Program-made: the position numbers and the translations under genes
From: DASSHC01 sp035693105
Lineage (GTDB): Bacteria > Chloroflexota > Chloroflexia > Thermomicrobiales > Thermomicrobiaceae
DNA length: 13,614 nt
Assembly (NCBI GenBank): GCA_035693105.1
Contig: DASSHC010000353.1
Span: 1-13,614, forward strand
Reading direction: 5' to 3'
The notes under the pieces: generated by a model
What the model was told of the DNA's origin: nothing
Seen by the model: only the letters and a program-made list of their open reading frames with translations
Databases searched by the model: none
Part shown: positions 1 to 6,878 of the stretch, in pieces
How positions within the stretch are numbered: the first letter of the stretch is position 1
How the letters are laid out: the number at the start of each line of letters is the position of its first letter

Positions 1-70
1 GCGGCGCGGCGCCAGGTCGTTCGCGCTCCCGCCAGGCTCCGCATCGCCGCGCTCCGCCGTGCGCTCTCGG

Positions 71-1126
71 CTAGGACGCGAGGCTGAAGTCGCCCTGGTG
101 GATCTCCTCCAGCAGGCGCGCCAGCAGCTGGATCTCGCTCAGGATGTCCTGCACGTTGGCGGTCTCGTTGACGGTGTGCAGGTAGCGCGTCGGCAGCGAG
201 ATGGTAATCACCGGCACGCCGGCGCGGCTGCGCTCCATCGCTCCGGCGTCGGTGCCGCCGCGCGGCAGCACCTCGAGCTGGTGCGGGATGTTGTGCTTCT
301 CAGCCACTTCGCGCACGAAGCGCACCAGCTTGTAGTTCGGGATGTGCGACGAGTCGAAGATCTTGATCGCCACCCCGTCGCCCAGCTTGGAGACGCGGTC
401 CTCGGCGGGCATGCCGGGCGCATCGCCGGCGATGGTCACGTCGAGCGCGATGCCGACGTCCGGCTGCACGCTGTAGGCGGCCGGTCCGGCGCCGCGCAGC
501 CCGACCTCCTCCTCGGTGGTGGCCACCGCCACGATCTCGGCGCCGTGCTGGCCCACCGCCCGCAGCGTCTCCAGCATGATGAAGACGCTGGCGCGGTCGT
601 CGAGCGCCTTGCCCATCACGTTGCCGCCGACCCGCTCCACCGGGCGCATCAGCGTCACCATGTCGCCGATGTCGACCTGCTGCTTGGCTTCCTCGCCGCT
701 CAGGCCGATATCGACGAAGAGGTCGGCCAGCTTGGGCGGCTTGATCTCCTCGGGCGAGAGGGTGTGGATCGGCTTGCTGGCGAGCTGCAGCGCGCCCGGC
801 AGCTTTTGCCCGTCGCGCGTGTGGACCCAGACGCGCTGGGCCGGCAGGTTGCGGGCGTCGAAGCCGCCCACGTTCTGCAGCCGGATGAAGCCGTTGTCGT
901 CGATAAAGCGCACCATGAAGCCGATCTCGTCCATGTGCGCCGCCAGCATGACGCGCGGCCCGCCGCTCCCCTTCTTGGTGCCGATCACGTTGCCGATCGC
1001 GTCCACGCGCAGGTCGTCGACCAGCGGGCGCATCTCCTCGATCACGATCTGGCGCAACTGCGCCTCGCGGCCCGGGATGCCGGGGGCCTCGACGATCTTC
1101 TTGAAGAGGTCGAAGTTGAAGTCCAT
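71..1126 (-). CDS. M42 family metalloaminopeptidase (copy 1)
   Basis: A 351-residue cytosolic di-metal aminopeptidase of the M42 family (glutamyl aminopeptidase/TET/FrvX type), which trims N-terminal residues from peptides and in characterised members forms dodecameric tetrahedra. The full metal and catalytic set is visible with family spacing: H64 in AAHMDEIG, D176 in KALDDR, E206 and E207 in TTEEEVGLRGAG, D229 in ALDV and H317 in YLHTVNE. E206 is the expected general base. RGGTDAG (289-295) is the other conserved block. The start is supported by an AAGGAAGG-like ribosome site just upstream. It diverges from the aminotransferase gene with 86 bases between them, so both promoters must lie there. 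A full-length paralogue occurs at 11190-12236. Substrate preference cannot be read from sequence; older databases label this family endoglucanase, which is unlikely. Confidence 0.93.
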   Translation of the reverse strand: MDFNFDLFKKIVEAPGIPGREAQLRQIVIEEMRPLVDDLRVDAIGNVIGTKKGSGGPRVMLAAHMDEIGFMVRFIDDNGFIRLQNVGGFDARNLPAQRVWVHTRDGQKLPGALQLASKPIHTLSPEEIKPPKLADLFVDIGLSGEEAKQQVDIGDMVTLMRPVERVGGNVMGKALDDRASVFIMLETLRAVGQHGAEIVAVATTEEEVGLRGAGPAAYSVQPDVGIALDVTIAGDAPGMPAEDRVSKLGDGVAIKIFDSSHIPNYKLVRFVREVAEKHNIPHQLEVLPRGGTDAGAMERSRAGVPVITISLPTRYLHTVNETANVQDILSEIQLLARLLEEIHQGDFSLAS

Positions 1127-1200
1127 TCGCGCACCTTCCTTCGCTTCGCGGCGATCCTAGCAGCGAGGCCGCCAGCCGTCTACAGTATCATCCGGCAACA

Positions 1201-1209
1201 GAAGGAGGA
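1201..1209 (+). promoter_or_regulatory. Strong ribosome binding site of the class V aminotransferase gene
   Basis: GAAGGAGGA ends three bases before the ATG at 1213, a near-perfect anti-Shine-Dalgarno match that fixes this start. Confidence 0.75.
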
Positions 1210-1212
1210 GCC

Positions 1213-2397
1213 ATGAGCGAGAGCGCGCTTGACATCGAACGCCTGCGCCGGGAGACGCCCGGAACCCAGGAGGTGATCCACCTCAACAACGCCGGGGCCG
1301 CGCTGATGCCCCAGCCGGTGGTCGACGCGGTGATCGCGCATCTCCAACTGGAGGCGCGCATCGGCGGCTACGAGGCGGCCGACGCGGCGGCCGAGCGCGT
1401 CGAAGGGGTCTATGCCTCCGCCGCCCGGCTGATCGGGGCCGAGCCGGACGAGATCGCGGTGGTCGAGAACGCCACCCGCGCCTGGGACATGGCCTTCTAC
1501 AGCATCCCCTTCCGGCCGGGCGACCGCATCCTGACCTCGCGCTCGGAGTACGCCAGCAACGTCATCAGCTTCCTGCAGGTCGCCCGGCAGCGCGGCGTCT
1601 CGGTCGAGGTCATCCCCAGCGACGAGTCGGGCCAGGTGGACGTCGTCGCGCTGGAGCGGATGCTCGACGCGCGGGTCAAGCTGATCGCCATCTCGCACGT
1701 GCCGACCAACGGCGGGCTGGTGCAGCCGGCGGCGGAGATCGGCCGCGTCGCGCGCCAGGCGGGCGTGCTCTACCTGCTGGACGCCTGCCAGTCGGTCGGG
1801 CAGCTCCCGGTCGACGTCGGCGCCCTCGGCTGCGACCTCCTCTCGGCCACCAGCCGCAAGTACCTGCGCGGCCCGCGCGGCGTCGGCTTCCTCTACGCCC
1901 GGCGCGGCATCGTCGCGCAACTGGAGCCGCCGCTGCTCGACCTGCACGCCGCGCGCTGGGTGGCGCCCGACCGCTACGAGATCCGCCCCGACGCGCGCCG
2001 CTTCGAGAACTGGGAGACCAACTACGCCGCCAAGCTGGGCATGGGGGCGGCGATCGAGTACGCGCTGGGCGTCGGCATCGAGTCCGGCTGGCAGCGGCTG
2101 CGCGGGCTGGCCGAGCAGTTGCGCGCCCAGCTCGCCGAGATCCCCGGCGTACAGGTGCACGACCTGGGACGGGTGCGCGGCGGCATCGTCACCTTCAGTC
2201 GCGAGGGGGTGGATTCGGAGGAGATCAAGCGGCGCCTGGCGGCCGAGCGCATCAACGTCACCACCTCCTCGATCTTCTCGACGCGCTACGACATGAGCGC
2301 CCGCAACCTCGGCACGATGGTGCGCGCCAGCACGCACTACTACAACACCGAGGACGAGCTGGCCCGCCTGCTGGACGTGGTCGAGGGGCTGACCTGA
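1213..2397 (+). CDS. Class V aminotransferase fold PLP enzyme (cysteine-desulfurase/epimerase-like)
   Basis: A 394-residue fold-type I PLP enzyme of the class V aminotransferase superfamily. Visible features are the N-terminal HLNNAG block (23-28), the phosphate-binding ENATRAWDMAF (85-95), H162 in ISHVPTNGG stacking on the cofactor, D190 and Q193 in LLDACQSVGQ contacting the pyridine ring, and the Schiff-base lysine K216 in SATSRKYLRGPRGVGFLY. True cysteine desulfurases have a catalytic cysteine in a C-terminal loop. Here the corresponding stretch reads TSSIFSTRYDMSARNLG with no cysteine, and the only cysteines are C192 and C207. A sulfur-mobilising role is therefore unlikely. Isopenicillin-N-epimerase-like, kynureninase-like or EgtE-like C-S lyase/aminotransferase activity remains possible. 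No neighbour identifies the substrate. Confidence 0.88.
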   Translation: MSESALDIERLRRETPGTQEVIHLNNAGAALMPQPVVDAVIAHLQLEARIGGYEAADAAAERVEGVYASAARLIGAEPDEIAVVENATRAWDMAFYSIPFRPGDRILTSRSEYASNVISFLQVARQRGVSVEVIPSDESGQVDVVALERMLDARVKLIAISHVPTNGGLVQPAAEIGRVARQAGVLYLLDACQSVGQLPVDVGALGCDLLSATSRKYLRGPRGVGFLYARRGIVAQLEPPLLDLHAARWVAPDRYEIRPDARRFENWETNYAAKLGMGAAIEYALGVGIESGWQRLRGLAEQLRAQLAEIPGVQVHDLGRVRGGIVTFSREGVDSEEIKRRLAAERINVTTSSIFSTRYDMSARNLGTMVRASTHYYNTEDELARLLDVVEGLT

Positions 2398-2464
2398 GTG
2401 ACGGGCCGTCTTGTCGCGGCGGGTAGGATTGCAGGGGGAGAGCGGATCCGCACACCCGCCCGTG

Positions 2465-2532
2465 GAGCCCTCATCCCCCCGCCCCTTCTCCCAATGCTGG
2501 GAGAGGCTCCGTCCGGGTTGGGGTGAGGGCTC
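2465..2532. repeat. Interspersed palindromic repeat, family A, copy 1
   Basis: The outer arms GAGCCCTCA (2465-2473) and TGAGGGCTC (2524-2532) are perfect inverted repeats. Inside is a hairpin TTCTCCCA / TGGGAGAG (2486-2493 and 2498-2505, loop ATGC). The block GGCTCCGTCCGGG (2505-2517) recurs as its exact reverse complement in copy 3 (11047-11059), so copies 1 and 3 have opposite orientation. It lies 67 bases after the aminotransferase stop and 29 bases before the next gene's ribosome site. It resembles the GGGAGAGG..GGGTGAGGG intergenic repeats common in GC-rich bacteria. A transcription-termination or mRNA-stability role is possible but unproven. Confidence 0.75.
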
Positions 2533-2561
2533 CCAGGGGGCGCGCATGGCGGCAGACTGGT

Positions 2562-2567
2562 GAGGAG
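2562..2567 (+). promoter_or_regulatory. Ribosome binding site deciding the oxidoreductase start
   Basis: GAGGAG lies 6 bases before the ATG at 2574. The upstream in-frame GTG at 2523 lies inside repeat copy 1 and lacks such a site, so 2574 is preferred. Confidence 0.65.
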
Positions 2568-2573
2568 CGCGGC

Positions 2574-3524
2574 ATGAAGACCATCGGGTTCGTCGGCGTC
2601 GGTTCGATCGGGCTGCCGATGGCCAAGCGGCTGCTTGGGGCTGGCTACCCGCTCGTCTTCGCCAGCAGCCGCGAGCGCGCCTGCGAGGAGCTGGAGGCGC
2701 TCGGCGGGCGCGCGGTGCCGACGCCGCCGCTGGTGGCCGAGGCGTGCGAGGTCTTCATGACCGCGCTCCCCTCCGACCGCGCGCTGAGCGAGGTCTACCT
2801 GGGGCCCGGGAGCGTATTGGAGCACCTGCGCCCCGGCAGCATCGTGGTCGACTTCAGCACCGCCTCGCCGATGACCCTGCAGCGTGTCGACACCGAGGCG
2901 CGCGGGCGCGACATCCGCGTGATCGACGCGCCGGTCAGCGGCGGCATCGCCGGCGCCGAGCAGGGCACGCTGACGATCATGGCCGGCGGCGAGCCGGACG
3001 TGGTCGAGGAGATCCTGCCGATCTTCGAGACGCTGGGCGAGCGCGTCTTCATCGTCGGCGACGTCGGCATGGGCAAGGTCTTCAAGATCATCAACAACCT
3101 GCTGACCGGCGCGACCTACGTGCTGGTGGGCGAGGCGCTCTCGCTAGCCGCCTGCGCCGGCGCCGATCTCGACCTGCTGCACGAGGTGATCGCGGTCAGC
3201 TCCGGCGCCTCGCGCGCCTGGGGCGACGCGGTGCCCAAGCTGGTCCACCGCGCGGATGCCGAGCCGGCCAGCTTCCGGCTGGAGCTGATGCGCAAGGATC
3301 TGCGCCTGGCCGCCGGGCTGGGCGAGGACCTGGCCACGCCGACGCCGCTGACCTCGCTGGCGCTGCAGTTCTACACCGCGGCCGTCTCGCGCGGGCTGGG
3401 CCGCCAGGACGCCTATACCGTGGCGCGCCTGGTGGCCGATCTGGCCCGCGCCAATCTCACCGCGACGGCCGAGGAGCCCGGCGCCCCCGAGCACGGCAGC
3501 GACCTCGCGGCGGGCGACGAGTAG
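2574..3524 (+). CDS. NAD(P)-dependent oxidoreductase, 3-hydroxyisobutyrate dehydrogenase family
   Basis: A 316-residue beta-hydroxyacid dehydrogenase that oxidises a 3-hydroxy acid, or reduces a semialdehyde such as tartronate or succinic semialdehyde, with NAD(P). The Rossmann motif GFVGVGSIGLPMA begins at residue 5. The family substrate signature DAPVSGGIAGAEQGTLTIMAGG spans 118-139. The catalytic lysine is K171 in KVFKIINN, with N174 and N175 beside it, and KDLRLA at 241-246 is the conserved C-domain motif. The length is slightly above the usual 290-300, because of a low-complexity Glu/Ala/Gly tail after residue 298. Starting here puts the Rossmann strand at the N-terminus as the family requires. 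Residue 32, just after the second beta strand, is Ser followed by Arg, so NADP preference is possible. The natural substrate is unknown. The stop codon lies inside a repeat hairpin. Confidence 0.9.
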   Translation: MKTIGFVGVGSIGLPMAKRLLGAGYPLVFASSRERACEELEALGGRAVPTPPLVAEACEVFMTALPSDRALSEVYLGPGSVLEHLRPGSIVVDFSTASPMTLQRVDTEARGRDIRVIDAPVSGGIAGAEQGTLTIMAGGEPDVVEEILPIFETLGERVFIVGDVGMGKVFKIINNLLTGATYVLVGEALSLAACAGADLDLLHEVIAVSSGASRAWGDAVPKLVHRADAEPASFRLELMRKDLRLAAGLGEDLATPTPLTSLALQFYTAAVSRGLGRQDAYTVARLVADLARANLTATAEEPGAPEHGSDLAAGDE

Positions 3525-3544
3525 GGGCGGGTTTGAAACCGCCC
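3521..3544 (+). repeat. GTAGGGGC-type palindromic repeat (family B) overlapping a stop codon
   Basis: GTAGGGGCGGGTTTGAAACC is followed by GCCC. Left half GGGCGGGTTT and right half AAACCGCCC pair except for one bulged G. The stop TAG of the preceding gene (3522-3524) is part of the repeat. The leading GTAGGGGC 8-mer also begins the two hairpin arms at 5326 and, inverted, at 5448-5455, so I place all three in one family. Confidence 0.6.
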
Positions 3545-3566
3545 AGGAACCGGCGGCAGGCGGACG

Positions 3567-4253
3567 ATGGCGACGCGCGAGGACGAGTACAGCACGACCA
3601 GCCCGATCGCTGAGGTGCGCGACACCGGGCGGCTGGAGGCCTTCAGCGACGGCGTCTTTGCCATCGCGGCGACGTTGCTCGTCCTGCAGGTCGCCGTTCC
3701 CGAGGATTCGACCGACCTGCTACGCACGGTCCTGCACCAGTGGCCGGCCTTCCTGGCCTACGCCATTAGCTTCGCGACCATCCTGATCATGTGGATCAAC
3801 CACAACATGATCATGCGCCAGATCGGGCACGCCGACCACGGCTTCAAGGTGCTCAACGGCCTGCTCCTGATGGCGATCACCTTCATGAACTACCCGACCG
3901 CGCTCCTGGCTCGCTACCTCACCACGCCCCAGGAGCGGGACGCGGCCCTGATCTTCAACGGCACCTATGTGTTGCTCGGGATTCTCTTTCTCGCGCTCTG
4001 GCGGTACGCCTCGCACCGGGGCCGCCTGCTCTCGCGGCAGGCCGACCCGCGCCTGGTGGCGGCCATCAGCCGCTCCTACCGGGCCGGGTGGGTGGTCTAC
4101 CTCGTCGCCACGCTGGTGGCCCTGGTCAGTGTGCCCATTTCGCTGGCGATCAACGCCGGGCTGGCGCTCTACTGGGCGATCTTCGGCGCGCGTGCCGTCG
4201 GCGAGTTCCACGCCGGCCCGTCGCCCCGGCGCTCGCGCTGGCGGACCCCCTGA
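3567..4253 (+). CDS. TMEM175-family (DUF1211) membrane protein, probable potassium channel
   Basis: A 228-residue membrane protein matching bacterial TMEM175, a tetrameric potassium-selective leak channel without the canonical TVGYG filter. The family signature is plain: R22 followed by FSDGVFAIAATLLVL (26-40) in the first helix, which lines the pore. A W-I-N-H block (WINHNMIMRQ, 76-85) ends helix 2, and LNGLLLMAITFMNYP (96-110) forms helix 3. Further hydrophobic segments lie at about 127-147, 172-190 and 191-208, giving six helices as expected. The C-terminus is basic (PSPRRSRWRTP). The length fits the prokaryotic family. The ribosome site is weak. It starts 42 bases after the oxidoreductase stop, so cotranscription is likely, though no functional tie is evident. 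Channel activity is inferred from the family. Confidence 0.87.
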   Translation: MATREDEYSTTSPIAEVRDTGRLEAFSDGVFAIAATLLVLQVAVPEDSTDLLRTVLHQWPAFLAYAISFATILIMWINHNMIMRQIGHADHGFKVLNGLLLMAITFMNYPTALLARYLTTPQERDAALIFNGTYVLLGILFLALWRYASHRGRLLSRQADPRLVAAISRSYRAGWVVYLVATLVALVSVPISLAINAGLALYWAIFGARAVGEFHAGPSPRRSRWRTP

Positions 4254-4274
4254 CCGCCGCTCAGCCTGCCCGCG

Positions 4275-5228
4275 CTACCCCAGCCGCTCGCGGCCGTGCG
4301 GCGCCTCCCAATCGACGAGCGGGCCCCGCGGCACGATGCGCGTCGGGTTGATCTGCGGGTGCGTGGTGTAGTAGTGCCGCTTGATGTGGTCGAAGTCGAC
4401 CGTCTCGCCGAAGCCGGGCCGCTGGTAGAGGTCGCGGGCGTAGGCCCAGAGGTTGGGGTAGTCGACCAGGCGGCGCAGGTTGCACTTGAAGTGCAGGTAG
4501 TAGACCGCGTCGAAGCGCACCAGCGTCGGGAAGAGGCGGATGTCGGCCTCGGTGAGCTGATCGCCGGCCAGATAGCGCTGCCCGGCCAGCCGCTCCTCCA
4601 GCCAGTCGAGCCGAGCAAAGAGCGCCACGACCGCCTCGTCGTAGGCCGCTTGCGAGGTGGCGAAGCCGGCGCGGTAGACCCCGTTGTTGACATCGCGATA
4701 GATCAGCTCGTTGATCGCGTCGATCTCCGGCCGCAGGTGCTCGGGGTAGAGGTCGGGCGCGCCGGGCTTGTGGTAGGCGCCGAACTGCGTAGCGAAGTCG
4801 ATCGTCAGGTCGGGGAAGTTGTTGCTGACCAGCCGGCCCTGCTCGCGATCCCAGAGGCAGGGGACGGTGTAGCGGCCGGCGTAGTCGGGGTCGGTGGCGC
4901 GGTAGGCCTCGGCCAGCAAGGCGAAGCCGTTGACCGGGTCCGCGAAGCCCTCGCTGAAGGCCCAGCCGCGCTCGTCGCGCACCGGATCGACCACCGAGAG
5001 CGAGACGACATCCTCCAGCCCGAGCAGCCGCCGCGCGATGATCGAGCGGTGCGCCCAGGGGCAGGCGAGCGAGACATAGAGGTGGTAGCGCCCCGGCGCG
5101 GCCGGGAAGCCCGACGAGCCGTCGGCGGTGATGCGGCCGCGGATGCTGTACTCCTGGCGCACGAACTGCCCCTGACTATTCAGCTCCGTCGCCAGTGGCC
5201 CCGCACCGCTGTCGCTCACAGTTGTCAT
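4275..5228 (-). CDS. Glutathionyl-hydroquinone-reductase-like thioltransferase (Xi-class GST, YqjG/ECM4 family)
   Basis: A 317-residue protein of the Xi-class GST family, whose members reduce S-thiol adducts of hydroquinones through a catalytic cysteine. The active-site motif ACPWAHR is at 55-61, with C56 as nucleophile. Other family blocks are RDVNNGVYRAGFA (178-190), LTEADIRLFPTLVRFDAVYY (225-244), YPNLWAYARDLYQRPGF (257-273) and HYYTTHPQINPTRIVP (285-300). The glutathione-binding segment, usually an SNES-type motif, reads SNNFPDLTIDF (135-145), so the canonical Glu-Ser pair is lost. This suggests a different low-molecular-weight thiol. The ribosome site GAAGGGAG lies 9 bases upstream of the ATG. 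It converges on the TMEM175 gene across 21 bases and diverges from the menaquinone methyltransferase gene, which hints at a quinone-related role (inference). Confidence 0.88.
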   Translation of the reverse strand: MTTVSDSGAGPLATELNSQGQFVRQEYSIRGRITADGSSGFPAAPGRYHLYVSLACPWAHRSIIARRLLGLEDVVSLSVVDPVRDERGWAFSEGFADPVNGFALLAEAYRATDPDYAGRYTVPCLWDREQGRLVSNNFPDLTIDFATQFGAYHKPGAPDLYPEHLRPEIDAINELIYRDVNNGVYRAGFATSQAAYDEAVVALFARLDWLEERLAGQRYLAGDQLTEADIRLFPTLVRFDAVYYLHFKCNLRRLVDYPNLWAYARDLYQRPGFGETVDFDHIKRHYYTTHPQINPTRIVPRGPLVDWEAPHGRERLG

Positions 5229-5315
5229 AATTCTTGGCTCCCTTCGGGTTCATGCGTATCGCTACTTGGCAACGGGCGATGCGGCGGGCGCATTCCCCCA
5301 GGAATCCCTCCACCC

Positions 5316-5465
5316 CCGATGTCTTGTAGGGGCAGGCCCCCGTGCCTGCCCTCGTGGCCCCATCGCCGGTCCTTCACGTCCACCTTCCAACGTGACCCAC
5401 CTCCCCCTGACCAATACGTGGGGGCGACAGGGCGGCCACGGGGGGCCGCCCCTACAGGACATCGG
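5316..5465. repeat. Inverted pair of family B hairpin repeats between divergent genes
   Basis: Arm 1 (5316-5350) and arm 2 (5431-5465) are inverted copies, matching at 30 of 35 positions by hand alignment and separated by 80 bases. Each begins CCGATGTC, continues TGTAGGGGC and contains its own hairpin: GGGCAGGC / GCCTGCCC (5330-5337 and 5344-5351) in arm 1, GGGCGGCC / GGCCGCCC (5430-5437 and 5444-5451) in arm 2. Four of the five differences between arms fall in the stem as two compensating pairs. The structure occupies much of the gap between the thioltransferase and methyltransferase genes and ends 22 bases before a TATCAT sequence (5488-5493) that could be a -10 element for the rightward gene. 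It resembles a small non-autonomous element; no transposase or clear target duplication is seen. Confidence 0.7.
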
Positions 5466-5502
5466 ACGTGAGCGCCAACCACTGACGTATCATTGACCGG
5501 TG

Positions 5503-5508
5503 AAGGAG
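5503..5508 (+). promoter_or_regulatory. Ribosome binding site deciding the methyltransferase start
   Basis: AAGGAG lies 6 bases before GTG at 5515. The alternative in-frame GTG at 5500 would place this site inside the coding region, so 5515 is preferred. Confidence 0.65.
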
Positions 5509-5514
5509 CGAGCG

Positions 5515-6255
5515 GTGCCCGAGACTGGGACGACCGAAACAACGGAGGCGGCGAGCGGGGCGCTCAAGCGGCCCCCCGAGGTCCGCTCGATGTTCGACCG
5601 CATCGTCGGCCACTACGACCTGATGAACACGCTGATGACTGCCGGGCGACACCGCGCGTGGCGCCGCCGCGCGGCCCGGGCTGCCATCGGCGCCCGCGCC
5701 GCGCGGGTGCTCGATCTGGCGACCGGCACGGGCGACCTGGCACTGGAGCTGGCGGGGCAGGGCGTGCCGCTGGTGGTCGGCGCCGACTTCTCCGGCGGCA
5801 TGCTGGCCAGCGCCGCCGCCAAACGCGCGGAGTACGGGGCCGCTGCCGTGCGGCTGGTGCAGGCCGACGCCATGCGCCTCCCCTTCCCCGATGCCAGCTT
5901 CGACGCGGTCACCATCGGCTTCGGCTTGCGCAATCTGCCCGACTACGGCGCGGCGGTGGCGGAGATGGCGCGCGTGCTGCGGCCGGGTGGGCGGCTGGTG
6001 ATTCTGGAGATGTCGCCGCTGCGCCAGCCAATCGTGCGCCGGGGCTTCGACCTCTACTTCGCGCACCTGGTGCCGCTGGTCGGCGGGCTGGTCAGCGGCG
6101 ACCGCGAAGCCTACGGCTACCTGCCGCGCTCGGTCGGCGCCTTCCCGCCCCCCGAGCAGCTCATGGCCCTGATGCGCCAGGCGGGCCTGCGCAACGTGCG
6201 CTACGAGGCGCTGGCCCTCGGCACCGTCGCCCTCCACCTCGGCATCCGTCAGTGA
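5515..6255 (+). CDS. menG: Demethylmenaquinone methyltransferase (MenG/UbiE family)
   Basis: A 246-residue class I SAM-dependent C-methyltransferase that methylates demethylmenaquinone in the last step of menaquinone synthesis. The first UbiE signature is YDLMNTLMTAGRHRAW (34-49). SAM motif I is VLDLATGTGDLAL (65-77), the acidic position after strand 2 is D91 in GADFSGGML, and QADAMRLPFPDASFD (116-130) is the motif II region. The second signature is RVLRPGGRLVILEMS (153-167). The C-terminal YGYLPRSVGAFP block and ALGTVALHLGIRQ ending are typical. The length is near the 230-250 norm. A GTG start is used. Menaquinone is preferred over ubiquinone because of the suspected lineage. It converges on the GrpB-like gene, and the two 3' ends overlap by 7 bases (6249-6255). 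Confidence 0.92.
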   Translation: MPETGTTETTEAASGALKRPPEVRSMFDRIVGHYDLMNTLMTAGRHRAWRRRAARAAIGARAARVLDLATGTGDLALELAGQGVPLVVGADFSGGMLASAAAKRAEYGAAAVRLVQADAMRLPFPDASFDAVTIGFGLRNLPDYGAAVAEMARVLRPGGRLVILEMSPLRQPIVRRGFDLYFAHLVPLVGGLVSGDREAYGYLPRSVGAFPPPEQLMALMRQAGLRNVRYEALALGTVALHLGIRQ

Positions 6256-6878
6256 TCCTCTCCCCTCTCCCGCGCATCGGGAGAGGGGTTGGGGGTGAGG
6301 GCCGCCCGCGCCAGGATCTCCTCGACGACGGTGGACTTTGAGTCAGCGTAGTGCTGGGTGTACTTCCACTGGCGCTGGGCCAGCTCGCGCTTGGTCTGCT
6401 CGTAGCGGCGGCGGTCGGCTGCATCGCGCCGCAGGTGGTCGCGGAAGCCGAGCATGCGCCTGATCTCGCTCGAGCCAGGCGAGAAGACATGCAGGTTGAT
6501 GTCGGTATCGGGCCCCTTGAGCAGCCGGTGCTGGTGCCAGTCCGGCTCACGGATGCGCAGCCGGTAACCGGCGGCCTCCAGGTCAGGCACGTAGGCCGCC
6601 TCGTCGGCGCTGTCGGCCACCACCAGCAGCATGTCGATGATCGGCTTGGCCGCCAGCCCCGGCACCGAGGTCGAGCCGACGTGCTCCAAGAGCAGCACGC
6701 GCTCGCCTAGCGCGCCGCGCACCCGTGCGGCCTCGCGCGCGAAGAGCTCGGGCCAGGCCGAATCGTACTCTGCCAGGAAAATCCGCGCATTGAGCTGCTC
6801 CAGCGGACCGACCCGGGCCGCCTGCATCTCCTCATCGGTCGTCAACCTGGGTTCGGCAGGATTCGGCTGCTCGGGCAT
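6249..6878 (-). CDS. GrpB/UPF0157 family protein (nucleotidyltransferase fold)
   Basis: A 209-residue protein of the GrpB family (nucleotidyltransferase superfamily). The defining block EHVGSTSVPGLAAKPIIDMLLVV spans about 74-96 and contains the GS motif and the K-P-I-I-D acidic strand. Further family blocks are RIREPDWHQHRLLKG, INLHVFSPGSSE, and a C-terminal helical region with RDHLRRDAADRRRYEQTKRE and KYTQHYADSK. The biochemical function of the family is not settled; some members are fused to CoaE. The start at 6878 is chosen because AGAGGAG (6888-6894) lies 9 bases upstream, while an in-frame upstream ATG would add 62 residues of unconserved sequence. The last 17 residues, ALTPNPSPDARERGEDH, are encoded by an interspersed repeat and are unlikely to be ancestral. 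Confidence 0.86.
   Translation of the reverse strand: MPEQPNPAEPRLTTDEEMQAARVGPLEQLNARIFLAEYDSAWPELFAREAARVRGALGERVLLLEHVGSTSVPGLAAKPIIDMLLVVADSADEAAYVPDLEAAGYRLRIREPDWHQHRLLKGPDTDINLHVFSPGSSEIRRMLGFRDHLRRDAADRRRYEQTKRELAQRQWKYTQHYADSKSTVVEEILARAALTPNPSPDARERGEDH
6256..6301. repeat. Interspersed palindromic repeat, family A, copy 2
   Basis: The perfect 11-bp stem CCCCTCTCCCG / CGGGAGAGGGG (6262-6272 and 6278-6288, loop CGCAT) is followed by TTGGGGGTGAGGGC. It has the same orientation as copy 1 but lacks the GGCTCCGTCCGG block. It starts immediately after the methyltransferase stop and could end transcription from both convergent genes. It also encodes the C-terminus of the minus-strand GrpB-like protein. 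Confidence 0.75.

Noticed and set aside
1181..1191. TACAGTATCAT as a -10 element for the aminotransferase gene, similar to GACGTATCAT before the methyltransferase
   Set aside because: Neither has a recognisable -35 hexamer at 16-18 bases, so I do not list it as a promoter.
1180..2547. A 455-codon minus-strand open frame over the aminotransferase gene
   Set aside because: Shadow of a clear PLP enzyme on the plus strand; its composition (Arg/Asp/Val/Leu/His-rich) is that of a complement frame.
2523..2573. Upstream GTG start adding 17 residues to the oxidoreductase
   Set aside because: The GTG is part of repeat copy 1, and GAGGAG is correctly spaced for the ATG at 2574, which begins the Rossmann strand.
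5316..5465. A CRISPR array or insertion sequence
   Set aside because: There are only two copies, inverted rather than direct, with no regular spacers and no transposase frame.
4296..5471. A 391-codon plus-strand open frame over the thioltransferase gene and the repeat pair
   Set aside because: Antisense to a strongly matching Xi-class GST; its C-terminal part is only translated repeat sequence.
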